The notes under the pieces: generated by a model
Told to the model about the DNA's origin: nothing
The model's database searches: none
The model's input: only the letters and a program-made list of their open reading frames with translations
NCBI GenBank assembly: GCA_021646465.1
Contig: SOET01000034.1
Location: forward strand, 1-46,677
Source of the DNA: Candidatus Kuenenia hertensis
GTDB taxonomy: Bacteria > Planctomycetota > Brocadiia > Brocadiales > Brocadiaceae
DNA: 46,677 bases
Reading direction: 5' to 3'
In this document: in pieces, positions 16,830 to 26,692 of the stretch
Position numbering within the stretch: the stretch's first letter is position 1
Layout of the letters: every line of letters starts with the position of its first letter
Program-made: the position numbers and the translations under genes

Positions 16830-17774
16830 ATGACATTAGGAAGCAAGTATTTTACAGGCATCTCCCTTACGTGTTTATTTCTTTTATATTCCATTATCGG
16901 GTGCGGTAAAACTGAAACAGATGCGCCGCCTCCTGTTGTTGTTCAGCAAAAAGCACCTTCTATGCACGGGGGAGTGCCATCCATGCATGGCACCGCAAAG
17001 CTGGACAAAGAAATAGAAGCAGCCAAAGCGGACGTTGAAGCAAATCAGAATGATCCGGTTGTTCATTACAAATTAGCCGTTCTTCTTGAAAAGAAAGGAA
17101 TGCTTGACGAAGCGTTGGATTCATACAAAAAGGCTGCGGATATCAATCCTTCATCAGAGGAAACTCTTGTCGGGCAAGGCAAAGTATTAAATAAAAAAGG
17201 GCGATCTGATGAGGCAATTTCCGTATTCGAAAAGGTGCTTAACCTAAATCCTTATAACGCCGAAGCACACGAAGGATTAGGTCTCGTATACGTCCACAAG
17301 GGGAATCATGAGGAGGCAATTAAGTTTTTTAACAGAGCTGTCGCACTGAATCCCGGTCTTGTTGAATCACGATATAATCTGGGCATTCTTTATGCAAAAA
17401 ACGAGCAATTTGAGAAGGCTATCGTAGAGTGGTCAAAGGCCCTGGATATTAACCCGAAAAAAACAGAAATCCATTACAATCTCGGAATTGCTTATACCAA
17501 ATTAGGAAAATTAGATGACGCCATTGCGGTGTGGCAAAACGCACTGGAAAATACCCAGGAAACGTCAAGTTTTCTCTATCTGATCGGGCTTATTTACAAA
17601 GAAAAAGGCGATCTTAAAAGCGCGGAAACCTTTCTTAACAAAGCGCTTGAAGTCGATCCTGAATTTTACGACGTACATAAAGTGCTTGAGGAACTTTATC
17701 GTTCGCAGGGATTGTATAGCGAAGCAGACCGCCATGCCGAGATTTACAAAAGCCAGGCCAGCCCTCACCATTAA
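16830..17774 (+). CDS. TPR-repeat lipoprotein
   Basis: This is a 314-residue protein. The N-terminal 25 residues are a lipoprotein signal with lipobox SIIGC, so the mature protein starts at about C25 and is membrane-anchored outside the cytoplasm. A proline-rich linker with a duplicated SMHG motif follows. From about residue 60 to the end there are roughly seven tetratricopeptide repeats (for example HYKLAVLLEKKGMLDEALDS and NLGILYAKNEQFEKAIVEW). TPR proteins serve as scaffolds in envelope complexes; the partner is unknown. It ends seven bases before the AnmK gene and may be cotranscribed with it, a hint of cell-wall-related function. Confidence 0.85.
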   Translation: MTLGSKYFTGISLTCLFLLYSIIGCGKTETDAPPPVVVQQKAPSMHGGVPSMHGTAKLDKEIEAAKADVEANQNDPVVHYKLAVLLEKKGMLDEALDSYKKAADINPSSEETLVGQGKVLNKKGRSDEAISVFEKVLNLNPYNAEAHEGLGLVYVHKGNHEEAIKFFNRAVALNPGLVESRYNLGILYAKNEQFEKAIVEWSKALDINPKKTEIHYNLGIAYTKLGKLDDAIAVWQNALENTQETSSFLYLIGLIYKEKGDLKSAETFLNKALEVDPEFYDVHKVLEELYRSQGLYSEADRHAEIYKSQASPHH

Positions 17775-17780
17775 TGCCCA

Positions 17781-19016
17781 ATGTTAACGGAATTTTTACG
17801 ATTGCAGGGAAAAAACACAAAGAAGATTGTTGGGCTTATGTCCGGGACATCTGCTGATGGGATAGACGCCTGCCTCGCAGAAATTTCCGGAAACGGAGTA
17901 AATACCGAAGCAAAAATCCTTGCATTTGCCACATATCCCTATCACGAAAAAATCCGTAACGCTATTCTGGAAGCGAGCAACCCCCTTACTGGTACAGTAG
18001 AAAAAATCTGCCAATTGAATTTCTCACTTGGAAAACTATTTGCAGATGCGGTAAAACGCATTGCAAAGGAATCCGGGATTTCTCTCTTTGATATTGACCT
18101 TATCGGTTCGCACGGGCAAACTATTTATCATATGCCTTATTCCTCCGCTGATTCCCCTGTATGTAATATATCGAATGGTATTGCTCCTATTGGTTCAACG
18201 CTTCAAATCGGAGAACCTTCTGTTATTGCTCAGGATGCGGGAATTACCACAGTGGCGGATTTTCGCCCAGGAGACATAGCTGCCGGAGGCCAGGGGGCGC
18301 CCCTTGTGTCATACATGGACTTTATTCTTTTCATGAATCAGAAAAAAGGGCGCGCATTACAAAATATCGGGGGTATTGCAAACGTTACGTTTTTGCCCGA
18401 AAATTGCACTATCAATGAGGTAATTGCCTTTGATACCGGCCCTGGCAATATGGTAATTGACAGAATAACAGAACGTATCACAAATAACGCTTTACACTTT
18501 GATAGAGATGGAATGCTTGCCGCTCAGGGAAAGACGGATAACGCACTCCTGTTGAATCTGCAAAAACATCCTTTTTTATCAAAGCCTCCTCCAAAAACTA
18601 CGGGACGCGAGGAATTTGGCGTTCAGTACGCGGATAAGATATCCAACGATGCTGCTAAATCAGGCATAAATAATCTTGATATCCTTACAACTGTTACCGA
18701 ATTTACCGCATGCACAATAGCGGAGAGCTATAAGCAATGGATATTAAACAAACATCGTATATCGGAAGTAATTCTTTCGGGAGGAGGTTGCCACAACAAA
18801 ACACTTTTAAAATATATTGCGCAACACCTTGATCCTTCGATCAGTGTGTGTTCTATCGATATGTTTGGTATTCCTTCTGATTCCAAAGAAGCCCTTGCCT
18901 TTGCCATCCTTGCAAACGAAACAATATCAGGAAATGCCAACAACATTCCTAATGCAACAGGAGCGAAGGAGCAGGTAATTTTGGGGAAAATTATACCGGG
19001 CAAATACAGAAAATAA
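17781..19016 (+). CDS. anmK: Anhydro-N-acetylmuramic acid kinase
   Basis: The 411-residue protein matches AnmK: phosphate-binding loop GLMSGTSADGIDA near the N-terminus, GSHGQTIYH, ADFRPGDIAAGGQGAPLV, NIGGIANVTFLP, FDTGPGNMVID and the C-terminal GGGCHN. The enzyme converts anhydro-MurNAc to MurNAc-6-phosphate with ATP during recycling of peptidoglycan fragments in the cytoplasm. Its presence implies peptidoglycan turnover in this organism. Length is slightly above the usual 370 residues because of an N-terminal extension (MLTEFLRLQGKNTKK). It follows the TPR lipoprotein gene by six bases. Confidence 0.95.
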   Translation: MLTEFLRLQGKNTKKIVGLMSGTSADGIDACLAEISGNGVNTEAKILAFATYPYHEKIRNAILEASNPLTGTVEKICQLNFSLGKLFADAVKRIAKESGISLFDIDLIGSHGQTIYHMPYSSADSPVCNISNGIAPIGSTLQIGEPSVIAQDAGITTVADFRPGDIAAGGQGAPLVSYMDFILFMNQKKGRALQNIGGIANVTFLPENCTINEVIAFDTGPGNMVIDRITERITNNALHFDRDGMLAAQGKTDNALLLNLQKHPFLSKPPPKTTGREEFGVQYADKISNDAAKSGINNLDILTTVTEFTACTIAESYKQWILNKHRISEVILSGGGCHNKTLLKYIAQHLDPSISVCSIDMFGIPSDSKEALAFAILANETISGNANNIPNATGAKEQVILGKIIPGKYRK

Positions 19017-19036
19017 TTACAAAAATGGAGGAGTAA

Positions 19037-19378
19037 ATGGAAAACAATAACGAATGGATTGCAATTAGAGAGGATGGAAAGGAAGGCATCAGAGAGTTAT
19101 CCAATGTGCTTTCAGGAGCCGATATAGAATCGAGGGTAACGATTGCGCCGGGCTGTAGTACGGGAAAATGCGGATGCAAATACCTCCTTTTAGTTACAAG
19201 AAAAGACGCACAGGCTGCCCATGCCTGTATAGAAGAGTTTCATGTCGGGAAATATCCTGAAATCAAAACTTCACAGGAGTGGGAAGCGGAGGGAAAATGT
19301 CCTGCATGTGGTTACTGTGTCGGGGAGGATGCCAAAGAGTGTCCGGATTGCGGGCTGTTACTTATTATTGAAGGATAG
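19037..19378 (+). CDS. Zinc-ribbon protein with DUF2007-like N-domain
   Basis: This 113-residue protein starts after a good ribosome binding site (GGAGG at 19027-19031). Residues 1-65 resemble the small alpha/beta domain called DUF2007 or signal-transducing-like (RELSNVLSGADIESRVTIAPG and KYLLLVTRKDAQAAHACIEE). It carries an extra cysteine motif CSTGKCGCK. Residues about 85-110 form a zinc ribbon (CPACGYC and CPDCG). Function is unknown; it may be an adaptor. It lies 20 bases after anmK in the same direction. Confidence 0.75.
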   Translation: MENNNEWIAIREDGKEGIRELSNVLSGADIESRVTIAPGCSTGKCGCKYLLLVTRKDAQAAHACIEEFHVGKYPEIKTSQEWEAEGKCPACGYCVGEDAKECPDCGLLLIIEG

Positions 19379-19542
19379 CCTTTATTTTACGATCAACTTT
19401 TACATCAAACATACCGTCATAATGATGATGAAAAAAATGATAAAATGACTGGTAAATCATAAATGGTATTGATGGGTTTATTGTTGATGGTATTTAAATG
19501 ATTATAGTAACAATTACTTACATGTAGAATTTGTTTCTAGAC

Positions 19543-20655
19543 TTAGCTTAACTGAAATCCTCTTTCATTAAATACCCTGAAACAAGCGTCTACTACATCT
19601 GCATCATAGATTATTCCTTTGTTTACCGTTATTTCCAACAGGGCTTTTTTTAGTGACCAGGAAGGTCGGTGTGGCCTTTCCGAAACCATGGCTTCTACAG
19701 TATCTGCGACTTTTAAAACCCTGGCCTCTTTTAAGATTTTATCACCCGAAATTCCTGAGGGATAACCGGAACCATCCATTGATTCGTGATGTTGAAGCAC
19801 AATAGTAGCGACAGGTATTGGAAAATCTATGTCTTTCAGGACATCGTGTCCAATTTCTGGATGATGCTTTATAATACTAAATTCAGCTTCTGACAAGCGG
19901 TATGGTTTGCTGAGAATATCATAAGGGACATTGAGGTTGCCTATATCATGAAGTAATCCGCTTATGTTAACAGCTTCGATCTGCTCTTCCGAGAAATACA
20001 TTTCTATCGCAATTGCAACTGCCAGTTTGGTAACGCGTTTTTGATGGCCAGCAAGGTGTGGATTCCTTTCTTCTACTGCATTGGCCAGAGAACGAATTGT
20101 TTCCATTAAACCACCATGAAGTTTCTTTATATTATCTGTAAGTATTTTTTCTAAATACTCGGTGTTGGCTATTTCATATTTTAATTCTTTACAAGCCTGT
20201 ACCATTGCTTCCGTGTGATTAATAATACCGACTCCTGTTTCTATTTTATTATGATCCCCTCCCTGTCGTTCCTGCGCAACATTGCGCATTATCCCAACAA
20301 TGCCAGCAAGCTTACCCTTTTCATCGCAGTATGGAATTCTCTTGGTACGAAAGACCATCGTTTTTTCATTGATAACGACGACTTCATCAAATTCCTGTAT
20401 TATCTCTTTTGAAGCAACGGTCTTCAGGTCGTTTTCCATAAACATGTTTGCAACTCCCTCCGGAAACAAATCTGTATCTTTTTTCCCGATAATTTCACTT
20501 TCGGAATTAAGGACAAGTTTGGAAAAAGCACTGTTCACCATCAGGTAACGGAAAAAAGAATCTTTTACATAAACAATATCATGGTATCCCTCAACAAGCG
20601 CCTTTATAAGACCATAATGATCTGTATGCCTTAAATCCATTTTAAAATGCAACAT
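19543..20655 (-). CDS. PAS-HD-GYP protein (c-di-GMP phosphodiesterase family)
   Basis: The 370-residue protein has an N-terminal PAS domain (about 15-135), a helical linker and an HD-GYP domain (about 195-365). Visible metal-site motifs are the histidine in LAGHQKRV, LLHDIG, KHHPEIG and LQHHESMDGSGYP. The usual HDIGK is HDIGN here; that lysine is conserved but is not a metal ligand. The family breaks c-di-GMP down to pGpG or GMP. The start could be residue 6 (MDLRHTDH) instead of residue 1. It is transcribed alone toward the zinc-ribbon gene. A PAS/HD-GYP homologue with a receiver domain is encoded at 21236. Confidence 0.88.
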   Translation of the reverse strand: MLHFKMDLRHTDHYGLIKALVEGYHDIVYVKDSFFRYLMVNSAFSKLVLNSESEIIGKKDTDLFPEGVANMFMENDLKTVASKEIIQEFDEVVVINEKTMVFRTKRIPYCDEKGKLAGIVGIMRNVAQERQGGDHNKIETGVGIINHTEAMVQACKELKYEIANTEYLEKILTDNIKKLHGGLMETIRSLANAVEERNPHLAGHQKRVTKLAVAIAIEMYFSEEQIEAVNISGLLHDIGNLNVPYDILSKPYRLSEAEFSIIKHHPEIGHDVLKDIDFPIPVATIVLQHHESMDGSGYPSGISGDKILKEARVLKVADTVEAMVSERPHRPSWSLKKALLEITVNKGIIYDADVVDACFRVFNERGFQLS

Positions 20656-21235
20656 TTAAGACCTCTTTTGTATATTAAATTTTTCGGATACCGTCTATAA
20701 CACCCTGAGGTTGTTATTGAATCAAGTGGGAAAAAACGTATCGGGTTTAATCTATAGAGAGTGTTAAGTGGTCAACAGAGTATCAAATTGGAACGAGGAA
20801 TACAAGAATTTGTTTGTATACACAAATTTTATTTTACTCGTGAAAAAATTACATTTAAGGGCAGGAAATACAGAGAAAAATGTCTTGCTTGACGTATAGG
20901 GATTTCGATCTGTTCGTGTAGTAGCAAGGCGCGCCTTGCTACTACAACATCATTGAAAGTCACCGCATGCCTAATTAATCTGGTATTTCCCGACATCGAA
21001 GCCCGAGGCTTTTTATGAGTATTGCAAAATGCAAAGTTCAATAAGATTTTTAAAATAAACATTTGCGGAGCTTTTTTTGTTGGCGGCAAAACCATTATTT
21101 CTTATAATGCAGCCAAAATTTACAACGGCACCATATTTGCTTTCCAAAAAATATATTTGACAACTGAAGAAGAAGTAAATTCTATTATCCTCTTTTTACA
21201 ATAAACAGGGAATAATCTATAAATGGACATACTCT
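20656..21235. other. Gene-free intergenic region
   Basis: This 580-base divergent region separates two HD-GYP genes and must hold both promoters. It contains one perfect palindrome (listed separately), an imperfect inverted repeat AATTTGT/ACAAATT around 20811-20833, and a small hairpin GCC-cga-GGC with T-run near 21002-21014. A short plus-strand frame at 21022-21204 shows no family features or clear ribosome binding site and I do not support it. I see no riboswitch core of the GEMM or crcB type here. Confidence 0.5.
20918..20945. repeat. Perfect 28-base palindrome with GCAAGGCGCGCCTTGC core
   Basis: Positions 20918-20945 read the same on both strands (GTAGTAGCAAGGCG followed by its complement). 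The same core occurs at 43908-43925 with different flanks. It lies in the gap between two HD-GYP genes. It is probably a dispersed palindromic repeat; protein binding cannot be excluded. Confidence 0.7.
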
Positions 21236-22744
21236 GTGAAAAAACTTAAACTCTCAAAACACTCCACTACAAATAATAAAAAGCACAACATTCTTATCGT
21301 TGACGATAATGATGATAACCGTGTTTTGTTAAAAACGTTATTAAAGGGACACGGATATAATCCCACAACAGCGCAGAATGGAAAAGACGCCATCAAAAAG
21401 ATGAATGAAAAGGGTTTTGACCTTATCATTTCAGACATACTCATGCCGGTTATGGATGGATTCAAGTTTTGTCAGACGGTAAAAGAAAACCTTAACAGCA
21501 GAAATATTCCCTTTATCTTTTATTCAGCCGCATACAAACGCAAAGAAGATGGAGAATTCGCATTCAAAATAGGAGCGAATAAATTCATCAGAAAACCAAT
21601 TGAACCAAAAAAGTTTCTCCGTGTTATAAATGATGTTCTGAATGAATTTGAAAATGGCAAGATAAATTTAAATAAAACAACATTATCCGATAAGGATGAA
21701 ATTAAGGATATTTATACAGAACGTATATCATATCAGCTTATTCATAAAGAAAATGAATTGCATAAAAATGAAGAAAAACTGCATACGATCATTAACACCG
21801 TAAATGATGCCATAATTTTGATAAATAACAATGGCATTGTTACGTATGCAAATAATACCACAGAGAAAATTTTTGGTTATTCAAAGAACGAGTTAATCGG
21901 GCGGAAATTACATAAGACAATAATACCGAAAAGATATGTCAAAGAACATTTAGAAGGTATGAAACAATTCAAAAAAACAGGAAAGGGTAATATTATAGGG
22001 AAGATAACAGAGGTATATGCAACAAGGAAAGACAAAAGTGAACTTCCGGTAGAACTCTCGCTTTCCGCATTCAAAATCCATAATAAATGGCATGTGGTAA
22101 GTGTTATAAGGGATATTACACCCCGTAAGATGGCAGACGCTTTACTGAAGCAAAGTATGGAAACCCTCCAGAAGTCATTCGGCGGAATGATAAATGCGTT
22201 ATCTCATATGGCAGAAACCAGAGATCAATATACGGCTGGCCATCAACGGCGCGTAACGGAGCTTGCCCGTACTATTGCCATTGAAATGGGTATCTCTCCG
22301 GAACAAACAGATGGTCTATACTTAGGCGGGCTCATTCACGATATAGGAAAAATTTGTGTGCCTGCTGAAATCCTCAGCAAACCAGACAAACTCACTAAAA
22401 TAGAATATCAAATTATTCAAAACCATCCTCAGGTAGGCTTCGATATTTTAAAAAAAATTGAGTTCCCGTGGCCGATTGCCCGGATTATACAACAACATCA
22501 TGAACGCATGGATGGTTCCGGATACCCTAATCACTTATCTAATAATGAAATTCTTTATGAAGCAAAGGTTATTGGTGTCGCGGATACGGTTGAAGCAGTT
22601 GCTTTCCACAGGCCATATCGTCCTGCTCTTGGACTTGAAAAGGCGCTTGAAATTATTACAAATGGATGTGGCACAGTCTTTGATTCTGCTATTGTAAATA
22701 GCTGCGTCAAACTCTTCAAAAAAAAGCAATATGCATGGGGATAG
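21236..22744 (+). CDS. REC-PAS-HD-GYP response regulator (c-di-GMP phosphodiesterase family)
   Basis: This 502-residue protein starts with GTG at 21236. Order: receiver domain (about 15-135; IVDDNDDNRVLL, phospho-acceptor in ISDILMPVMDG, RKPIEPKKF), a linker, PAS domain (about 180-300, FGYSKNELIGRKL), then HD-GYP (about 325-500). The HD-GYP motifs are complete: TAGHQRRV, GLIHDIGKICVP, NHPQVG and HHERMDGSGYP. The likely activity is c-di-GMP hydrolysis controlled by phosphorylation. The C-terminal half is clearly homologous to the PAS-HD-GYP protein on the other strand, so the two probably arose by duplication. No cognate kinase is adjacent. Confidence 0.9.
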   Translation: MKKLKLSKHSTTNNKKHNILIVDDNDDNRVLLKTLLKGHGYNPTTAQNGKDAIKKMNEKGFDLIISDILMPVMDGFKFCQTVKENLNSRNIPFIFYSAAYKRKEDGEFAFKIGANKFIRKPIEPKKFLRVINDVLNEFENGKINLNKTTLSDKDEIKDIYTERISYQLIHKENELHKNEEKLHTIINTVNDAIILINNNGIVTYANNTTEKIFGYSKNELIGRKLHKTIIPKRYVKEHLEGMKQFKKTGKGNIIGKITEVYATRKDKSELPVELSLSAFKIHNKWHVVSVIRDITPRKMADALLKQSMETLQKSFGGMINALSHMAETRDQYTAGHQRRVTELARTIAIEMGISPEQTDGLYLGGLIHDIGKICVPAEILSKPDKLTKIEYQIIQNHPQVGFDILKKIEFPWPIARIIQQHHERMDGSGYPNHLSNNEILYEAKVIGVADTVEAVAFHRPYRPALGLEKALEIITNGCGTVFDSAIVNSCVKLFKKKQYAWG

Positions 22745-22825
22745 ACTTTGCAAAAGGACTATCTTAAGATTGTTATTTTCAATCATTAATTATGAACGTA
22801 GATAATTTTTTTATCGGATATTACT

Positions 22826-23977
22826 ATGAAAATAGGCATTTTAACAAGTGGCGGTGACGCTCCGGGAATGAATGCAGCGATAAGAGCGATTGTTCGTTCG
22901 TCAAATCAACTGGAGTGGGATACCTATGGTATTTTTTACGGCTTTCACGGATTATGTGAAAAAGATATCACGGGTAGCCTGAATAATTTCAAAGAATTAC
23001 ATCCAAGAGATGTTTCCCAGGTTTTAGGGAGGGGGGGAACGTTTTTAAAGAGTGCGCGATATCCTAAGTTTCAATGTGAAGACACAAGGAAAACTGCATT
23101 GCAAAATCTGCATGCCCTTGAAATAAAATGTTTAGTAATAATCGGAGGGGATGGGTCTTTTCGGGGGGCACAGGCCCTTTACCAAACAAACCTGGACTAT
23201 GAAATTTTGAATGATTTTCGTATTGTTTGTGTCCCTGCAACGATTGACAATGATATCCCATGCACAAAATATTCAATTGGGGCAGATACTGCCCTCAATA
23301 CCGCAATGGAATGTATTGACAAGATACGCGATACTGCCTGTTCCCATAAAAGAGTATTTTTGGTTCAGGTTATGGGAAGAGATTGTGATTATCTTCCTTA
23401 TATGAATGGAATTACTTCCGGTGCGCATATAGTTTTAGGTTCGCATGATACAGCCGATATAAGGACTATTTCTCAGAGTATTATTGAAGGATTAAGCGTG
23501 GGAAAAGATTTTGTAGTAATTATTATCGCAGAAGGGCTGCAAAAGATTAAATCTGGCAATTCAGGAGAAATTCTCAATATTCGGGATGAAAAATACAGCC
23601 AGTTTACCGCTTCTGAAATGGTACGAAGGGAACTCATAAGCACTTTGTCTGAGGAATTTAAAGATAGAATACGACCTATTGTCCTTGGACATATCCAAAG
23701 AGGCGGGAATCCTTCTGTCTTTGACCGTGTTTTGGCAACTCGGTTTGGGGTTGCGGCAATAAAAACACTTGACTTATGGGACGATCAAATCAATAAGCAA
23801 CCTGTCATGCTTGCCCTTCAAAATGACGGCGAAACAAATGATAAAATTGTCTCTCTGTTGCTACAACAGGTACTTGACAAACCAACTCTTACGGCAAACA
23901 GAAAGTACCAGTTCTTAAACCAGTTAGTTATCCGCGGTGTACAATACACACATGCAAAATGGCCGGAGGAATTATAA
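22826..23977 (+). CDS. pfkA: 6-phosphofructokinase
   Basis: The 383-residue protein matches the PfkA family: N-terminal ILTSGGDAPGMNAAIRAIV, GRGGTFLKSAR, the nucleotide loop IIGGDGSFRGA, the catalytic PATIDNDIP and VMGRDCDYLPYMNG. It phosphorylates fructose 6-phosphate in glycolysis. GGDGS (not GGDDS) and PATIDND (not PKTIDND) are the residues expected for ATP rather than pyrophosphate as donor, though this should be treated as a prediction. It is somewhat longer than the 320-residue E. coli enzyme. It stands alone; the start ATG at 22826 sits after GGATATTACT with a weak ribosome binding site. Confidence 0.94.
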   Translation: MKIGILTSGGDAPGMNAAIRAIVRSSNQLEWDTYGIFYGFHGLCEKDITGSLNNFKELHPRDVSQVLGRGGTFLKSARYPKFQCEDTRKTALQNLHALEIKCLVIIGGDGSFRGAQALYQTNLDYEILNDFRIVCVPATIDNDIPCTKYSIGADTALNTAMECIDKIRDTACSHKRVFLVQVMGRDCDYLPYMNGITSGAHIVLGSHDTADIRTISQSIIEGLSVGKDFVVIIIAEGLQKIKSGNSGEILNIRDEKYSQFTASEMVRRELISTLSEEFKDRIRPIVLGHIQRGGNPSVFDRVLATRFGVAAIKTLDLWDDQINKQPVMLALQNDGETNDKIVSLLLQQVLDKPTLTANRKYQFLNQLVIRGVQYTHAKWPEEL

Positions 23978-24118
23978 CCCTCATTTTAAAACATAACTCT
24001 TTTTAAATTTCATAATTGCAAATTATTTTGTATTAGATTACAATCCTTTTTGCATAACAACATTTTTCTTCGAAAGTGTTCCAATAAAATAAAATCATAT
24101 AACTTAGAGAGACGTTAC

Positions 24119-25450
24119 TTGAGACTGTTGCCAAAATTCTCTCCACTACTATTAATTAGTTTTATAGTATTGCGATCTCTTTGTGGATTCTGCGAAGAAG
24201 TAGCCACAAATATCATCACAAGTGAAGCGGAAAAAAGCACCTTTGCGTCCGGTATTGCAAACTTCATGGAAGATCTCTCCGAATTACATGATAACATCCA
24301 AATCGGACCGGTGGCAATAAAACCTTCATACCAGGTAAATGAAATCTTTGATGACAACACATTTGACGCCCCTCAAGACGAGGTTGAAGATTTTTATACC
24401 CTGCACAAAACGAGAATTGTGCTAGAGACGCCTTTTTACGATTTTATAAAAACAAACCTCGACTATAAAATCGATATTTTTGATTATGAGCATGTGCAGG
24501 AAAGGGACCACGTTAACCAATCATTGGCAGGTACCGTTGAATTTAACTTTGCGAACGATTTTAATTTGAAGTTCATGGATCAAATTAGAAGGCATGTGAT
24601 ACCTCCCGGTTATCAAAGAAGGTTTGGCGAAGATATTGTAGATATTGACATTCCTATAGAAGATCAGGGGATAAATGTTTTTAGAGACCGAAGAGATATC
24701 ACCTCAAATATTGCCAGGGCTGATATAGACTTCCCTGATTTTTTCACGTATCTTGATTTTTCACTTCACTATTTTAATCGTGATGTAAGCTATCAAAGAA
24801 GTGAATTTAACCAGAACGATTTCAACCGCGATACCGTTGGCGCTAATTTTGAATATCAAAGTCCTTTTTTCCCTATTACGGTTACTTCAGGATTTGATTA
24901 TTCTATCATTCAGTATAATAACGATAAAGACAGAGACAACATATTAAAAGAAATACCCTTTGATGTGACATGGAATATAGATAAAAGAAACGAAATATAT
25001 TTAACGACAAAATACAAAATTACTGATTACAGAAAAAACAGCCGCTATGAAAATTTTGAGGGATGGGAAGTACTACTGGGAAACCGTTACGACATAAGCC
25101 CTCTCTCCTCGATAGAAATATACGGCGGAAGAAGTATAATCGAAGAACGTAAGATAGACAATAATTCTTATTTTGATACAAAAATTGGGATAAAGTATAC
25201 GAGAGAACTTAAGCGCTTCACAGGGTATCTTGATATTGAATATTTCAACCTGGATTTTTTTGAAACAAACGAGCAACTGGGAGGAATTGAAAGGGTTGAC
25301 GGCTTTACCATCGATTTTAATGTAAAATATAATTTTCAAGAGTGGTGGTTTGCTGAATTTGATTATGGGTATAACCGCCAGGACAATACCTTTAGTTCCG
25401 GCGACCTCACAAAAAACACCGTATCTTTGGGGTTAGGGATGAATTTTTAA
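24119..25450 (+). CDS. Putative outer-membrane beta-barrel protein
   Basis: From the TTG at 24119, the product starts with a classical signal peptide (RLLPKFSPLLLISFIVLRSLCGFCEE). A frame extending 23 codons upstream to a TTG at 24050 is open but would put charged residues before it. The mature protein alternates polar and hydrophobic residues with many aromatic and acidic residues (for example YKIDIFDYEH and RNEIYLTTKYKI). It ends with VSLGLGMNF, a C-terminal phenylalanine as in outer-membrane barrels. It is most likely a barrel with 14-18 strands; a specific family is not recognised. It follows pfkA by about 140 bases. Confidence 0.7.
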   Translation: MRLLPKFSPLLLISFIVLRSLCGFCEEVATNIITSEAEKSTFASGIANFMEDLSELHDNIQIGPVAIKPSYQVNEIFDDNTFDAPQDEVEDFYTLHKTRIVLETPFYDFIKTNLDYKIDIFDYEHVQERDHVNQSLAGTVEFNFANDFNLKFMDQIRRHVIPPGYQRRFGEDIVDIDIPIEDQGINVFRDRRDITSNIARADIDFPDFFTYLDFSLHYFNRDVSYQRSEFNQNDFNRDTVGANFEYQSPFFPITVTSGFDYSIIQYNNDKDRDNILKEIPFDVTWNIDKRNEIYLTTKYKITDYRKNSRYENFEGWEVLLGNRYDISPLSSIEIYGGRSIIEERKIDNNSYFDTKIGIKYTRELKRFTGYLDIEYFNLDFFETNEQLGGIERVDGFTIDFNVKYNFQEWWFAEFDYGYNRQDNTFSSGDLTKNTVSLGLGMNF

Positions 25451-25504
25451 TTTTCGTTTGAAAGACAAAAAAAGAGATTACATCTTTTGCTGCAATCCAT
25501 TTTT

Positions 25505-26656
25505 TTAAGTATTTTGTAATCTTTGTTTAAGAAAATGTAATATTTCTTCCGCTGCGCGTTCAGATGCCCCTGGTTTTCCAATCTCCTCCATAAGTGAGCG
25601 TAAGTTGCCTATACACGTGTCCCTTTTTTGACTATTCAACAGTAATGGTATTACCTGATTGGCCAATTGGGTACAATTATTCCCGCACATGAGTGTTTCC
25701 GGAACAATCATTTTGTTTGCCAGTTTATTTACCAGCCCAATATAAGGGGTTGTAATGAACGGCTTGGCAATAAAATAGGCAAAAGGAGATATTTTATACA
25801 CAATAAGCATTGGTTTATGGTAATAAGCGATTTGCAGCGTAACGGTTCCCGCTCCGGCGAGACAGATATCGGAAGATTGGATTATTGTATGGACGTTGCC
25901 AACGATAATTTCGCAAGGGACATGAGATCCTTCTACTATTGAACTGATAAGGGAGAAATACTGTTCACTGTTACAGGAAACGAGGATTTTTAGGGAAGGG
26001 ACTGTTTGTTTTATTTGCCTTGCCGTCTTAAGCAATATTGGCAACAATCGGATAATTTCCTGTTTTCTGCTTCCGGGAAGGAGGGAAACAATAGACTCCC
26101 CCTCTTGTTTTTCTTTCTTTGGGAGTTGATTATTGTTGCGATGTTCTTTGTCTATTTCATCAAACAAGGGATGTCCTACATACGTGACGGGCAGACCTGA
26201 TTTTTCATAAAAAGATTTTTCAAATGGATAAATGACGATTAAGGTATCGACAAGTTTCCTTAATTTTTTTATTCGCCATGGTCCGTGAGCCCATAATTGC
26301 GGACTAATGTAATAAATTACCGGTATTTTCAGCTTTTTTGACGCCCTGGCAAGTTGAAAATTGAAACCGCAATAATCGATTAGAATAACAGCACAAGGTG
26401 TTTCCTGTTGAAAAAAGTGAACGCAATTCTTTTTCATGTGCAAAAATGTGGTTAATTCTGTTAAGACATGAAGCCACATGAGTGATTTTGTTGTCATGTC
26501 ATAAAGGCTGTGTAAGCCCGCTTCATTCATTCGTTCTTTTCCCAAGCCATAAAATGTGATATTGGGATTTTTCTTGAGCAGGCAACGCATCAGATTTGCA
26601 CCGTGTATATCTCCGGAGGAATCTCCCGCACTGATAAACATTTTGTAATTATTCAT
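25505..26656 (-). CDS. lpxB: Lipid-A-disaccharide synthase
   Basis: The 383-residue protein matches LpxB: N-terminal MFISAGDSSGDIHGANLMR, YGLGKERMNEAG, the LIDYCGFNFQLAR region, YISPQLWAHGPWR, VIYPFEKSFYEKSG with YVGHPL, and SLLPGSRKQEI. It joins UDP-diacylglucosamine and lipid X at the inner membrane to form the disaccharide of lipid A. Its presence indicates an LPS-type outer membrane. It is transcribed against the barrel gene. The small membrane protein gene upstream is on the same strand (36-base gap), so they may be cotranscribed. Confidence 0.95.
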   Translation of the reverse strand: MNNYKMFISAGDSSGDIHGANLMRCLLKKNPNITFYGLGKERMNEAGLHSLYDMTTKSLMWLHVLTELTTFLHMKKNCVHFFQQETPCAVILIDYCGFNFQLARASKKLKIPVIYYISPQLWAHGPWRIKKLRKLVDTLIVIYPFEKSFYEKSGLPVTYVGHPLFDEIDKEHRNNNQLPKKEKQEGESIVSLLPGSRKQEIIRLLPILLKTARQIKQTVPSLKILVSCNSEQYFSLISSIVEGSHVPCEIIVGNVHTIIQSSDICLAGAGTVTLQIAYYHKPMLIVYKISPFAYFIAKPFITTPYIGLVNKLANKMIVPETLMCGNNCTQLANQVIPLLLNSQKRDTCIGNLRSLMEEIGKPGASERAAEEILHFLKQRLQNT

Positions 26657-26692
26657 GCGATTGAAAATTCTTCATGCTTAAAAAGTTATATT

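Noticed and set aside
21022-21204. Plus-strand frame of 60 codons before the REC-PAS-HD-GYP gene
   Set aside because: No clear ribosome binding site, no recognisable domain and AT-rich composition typical of chance frames.
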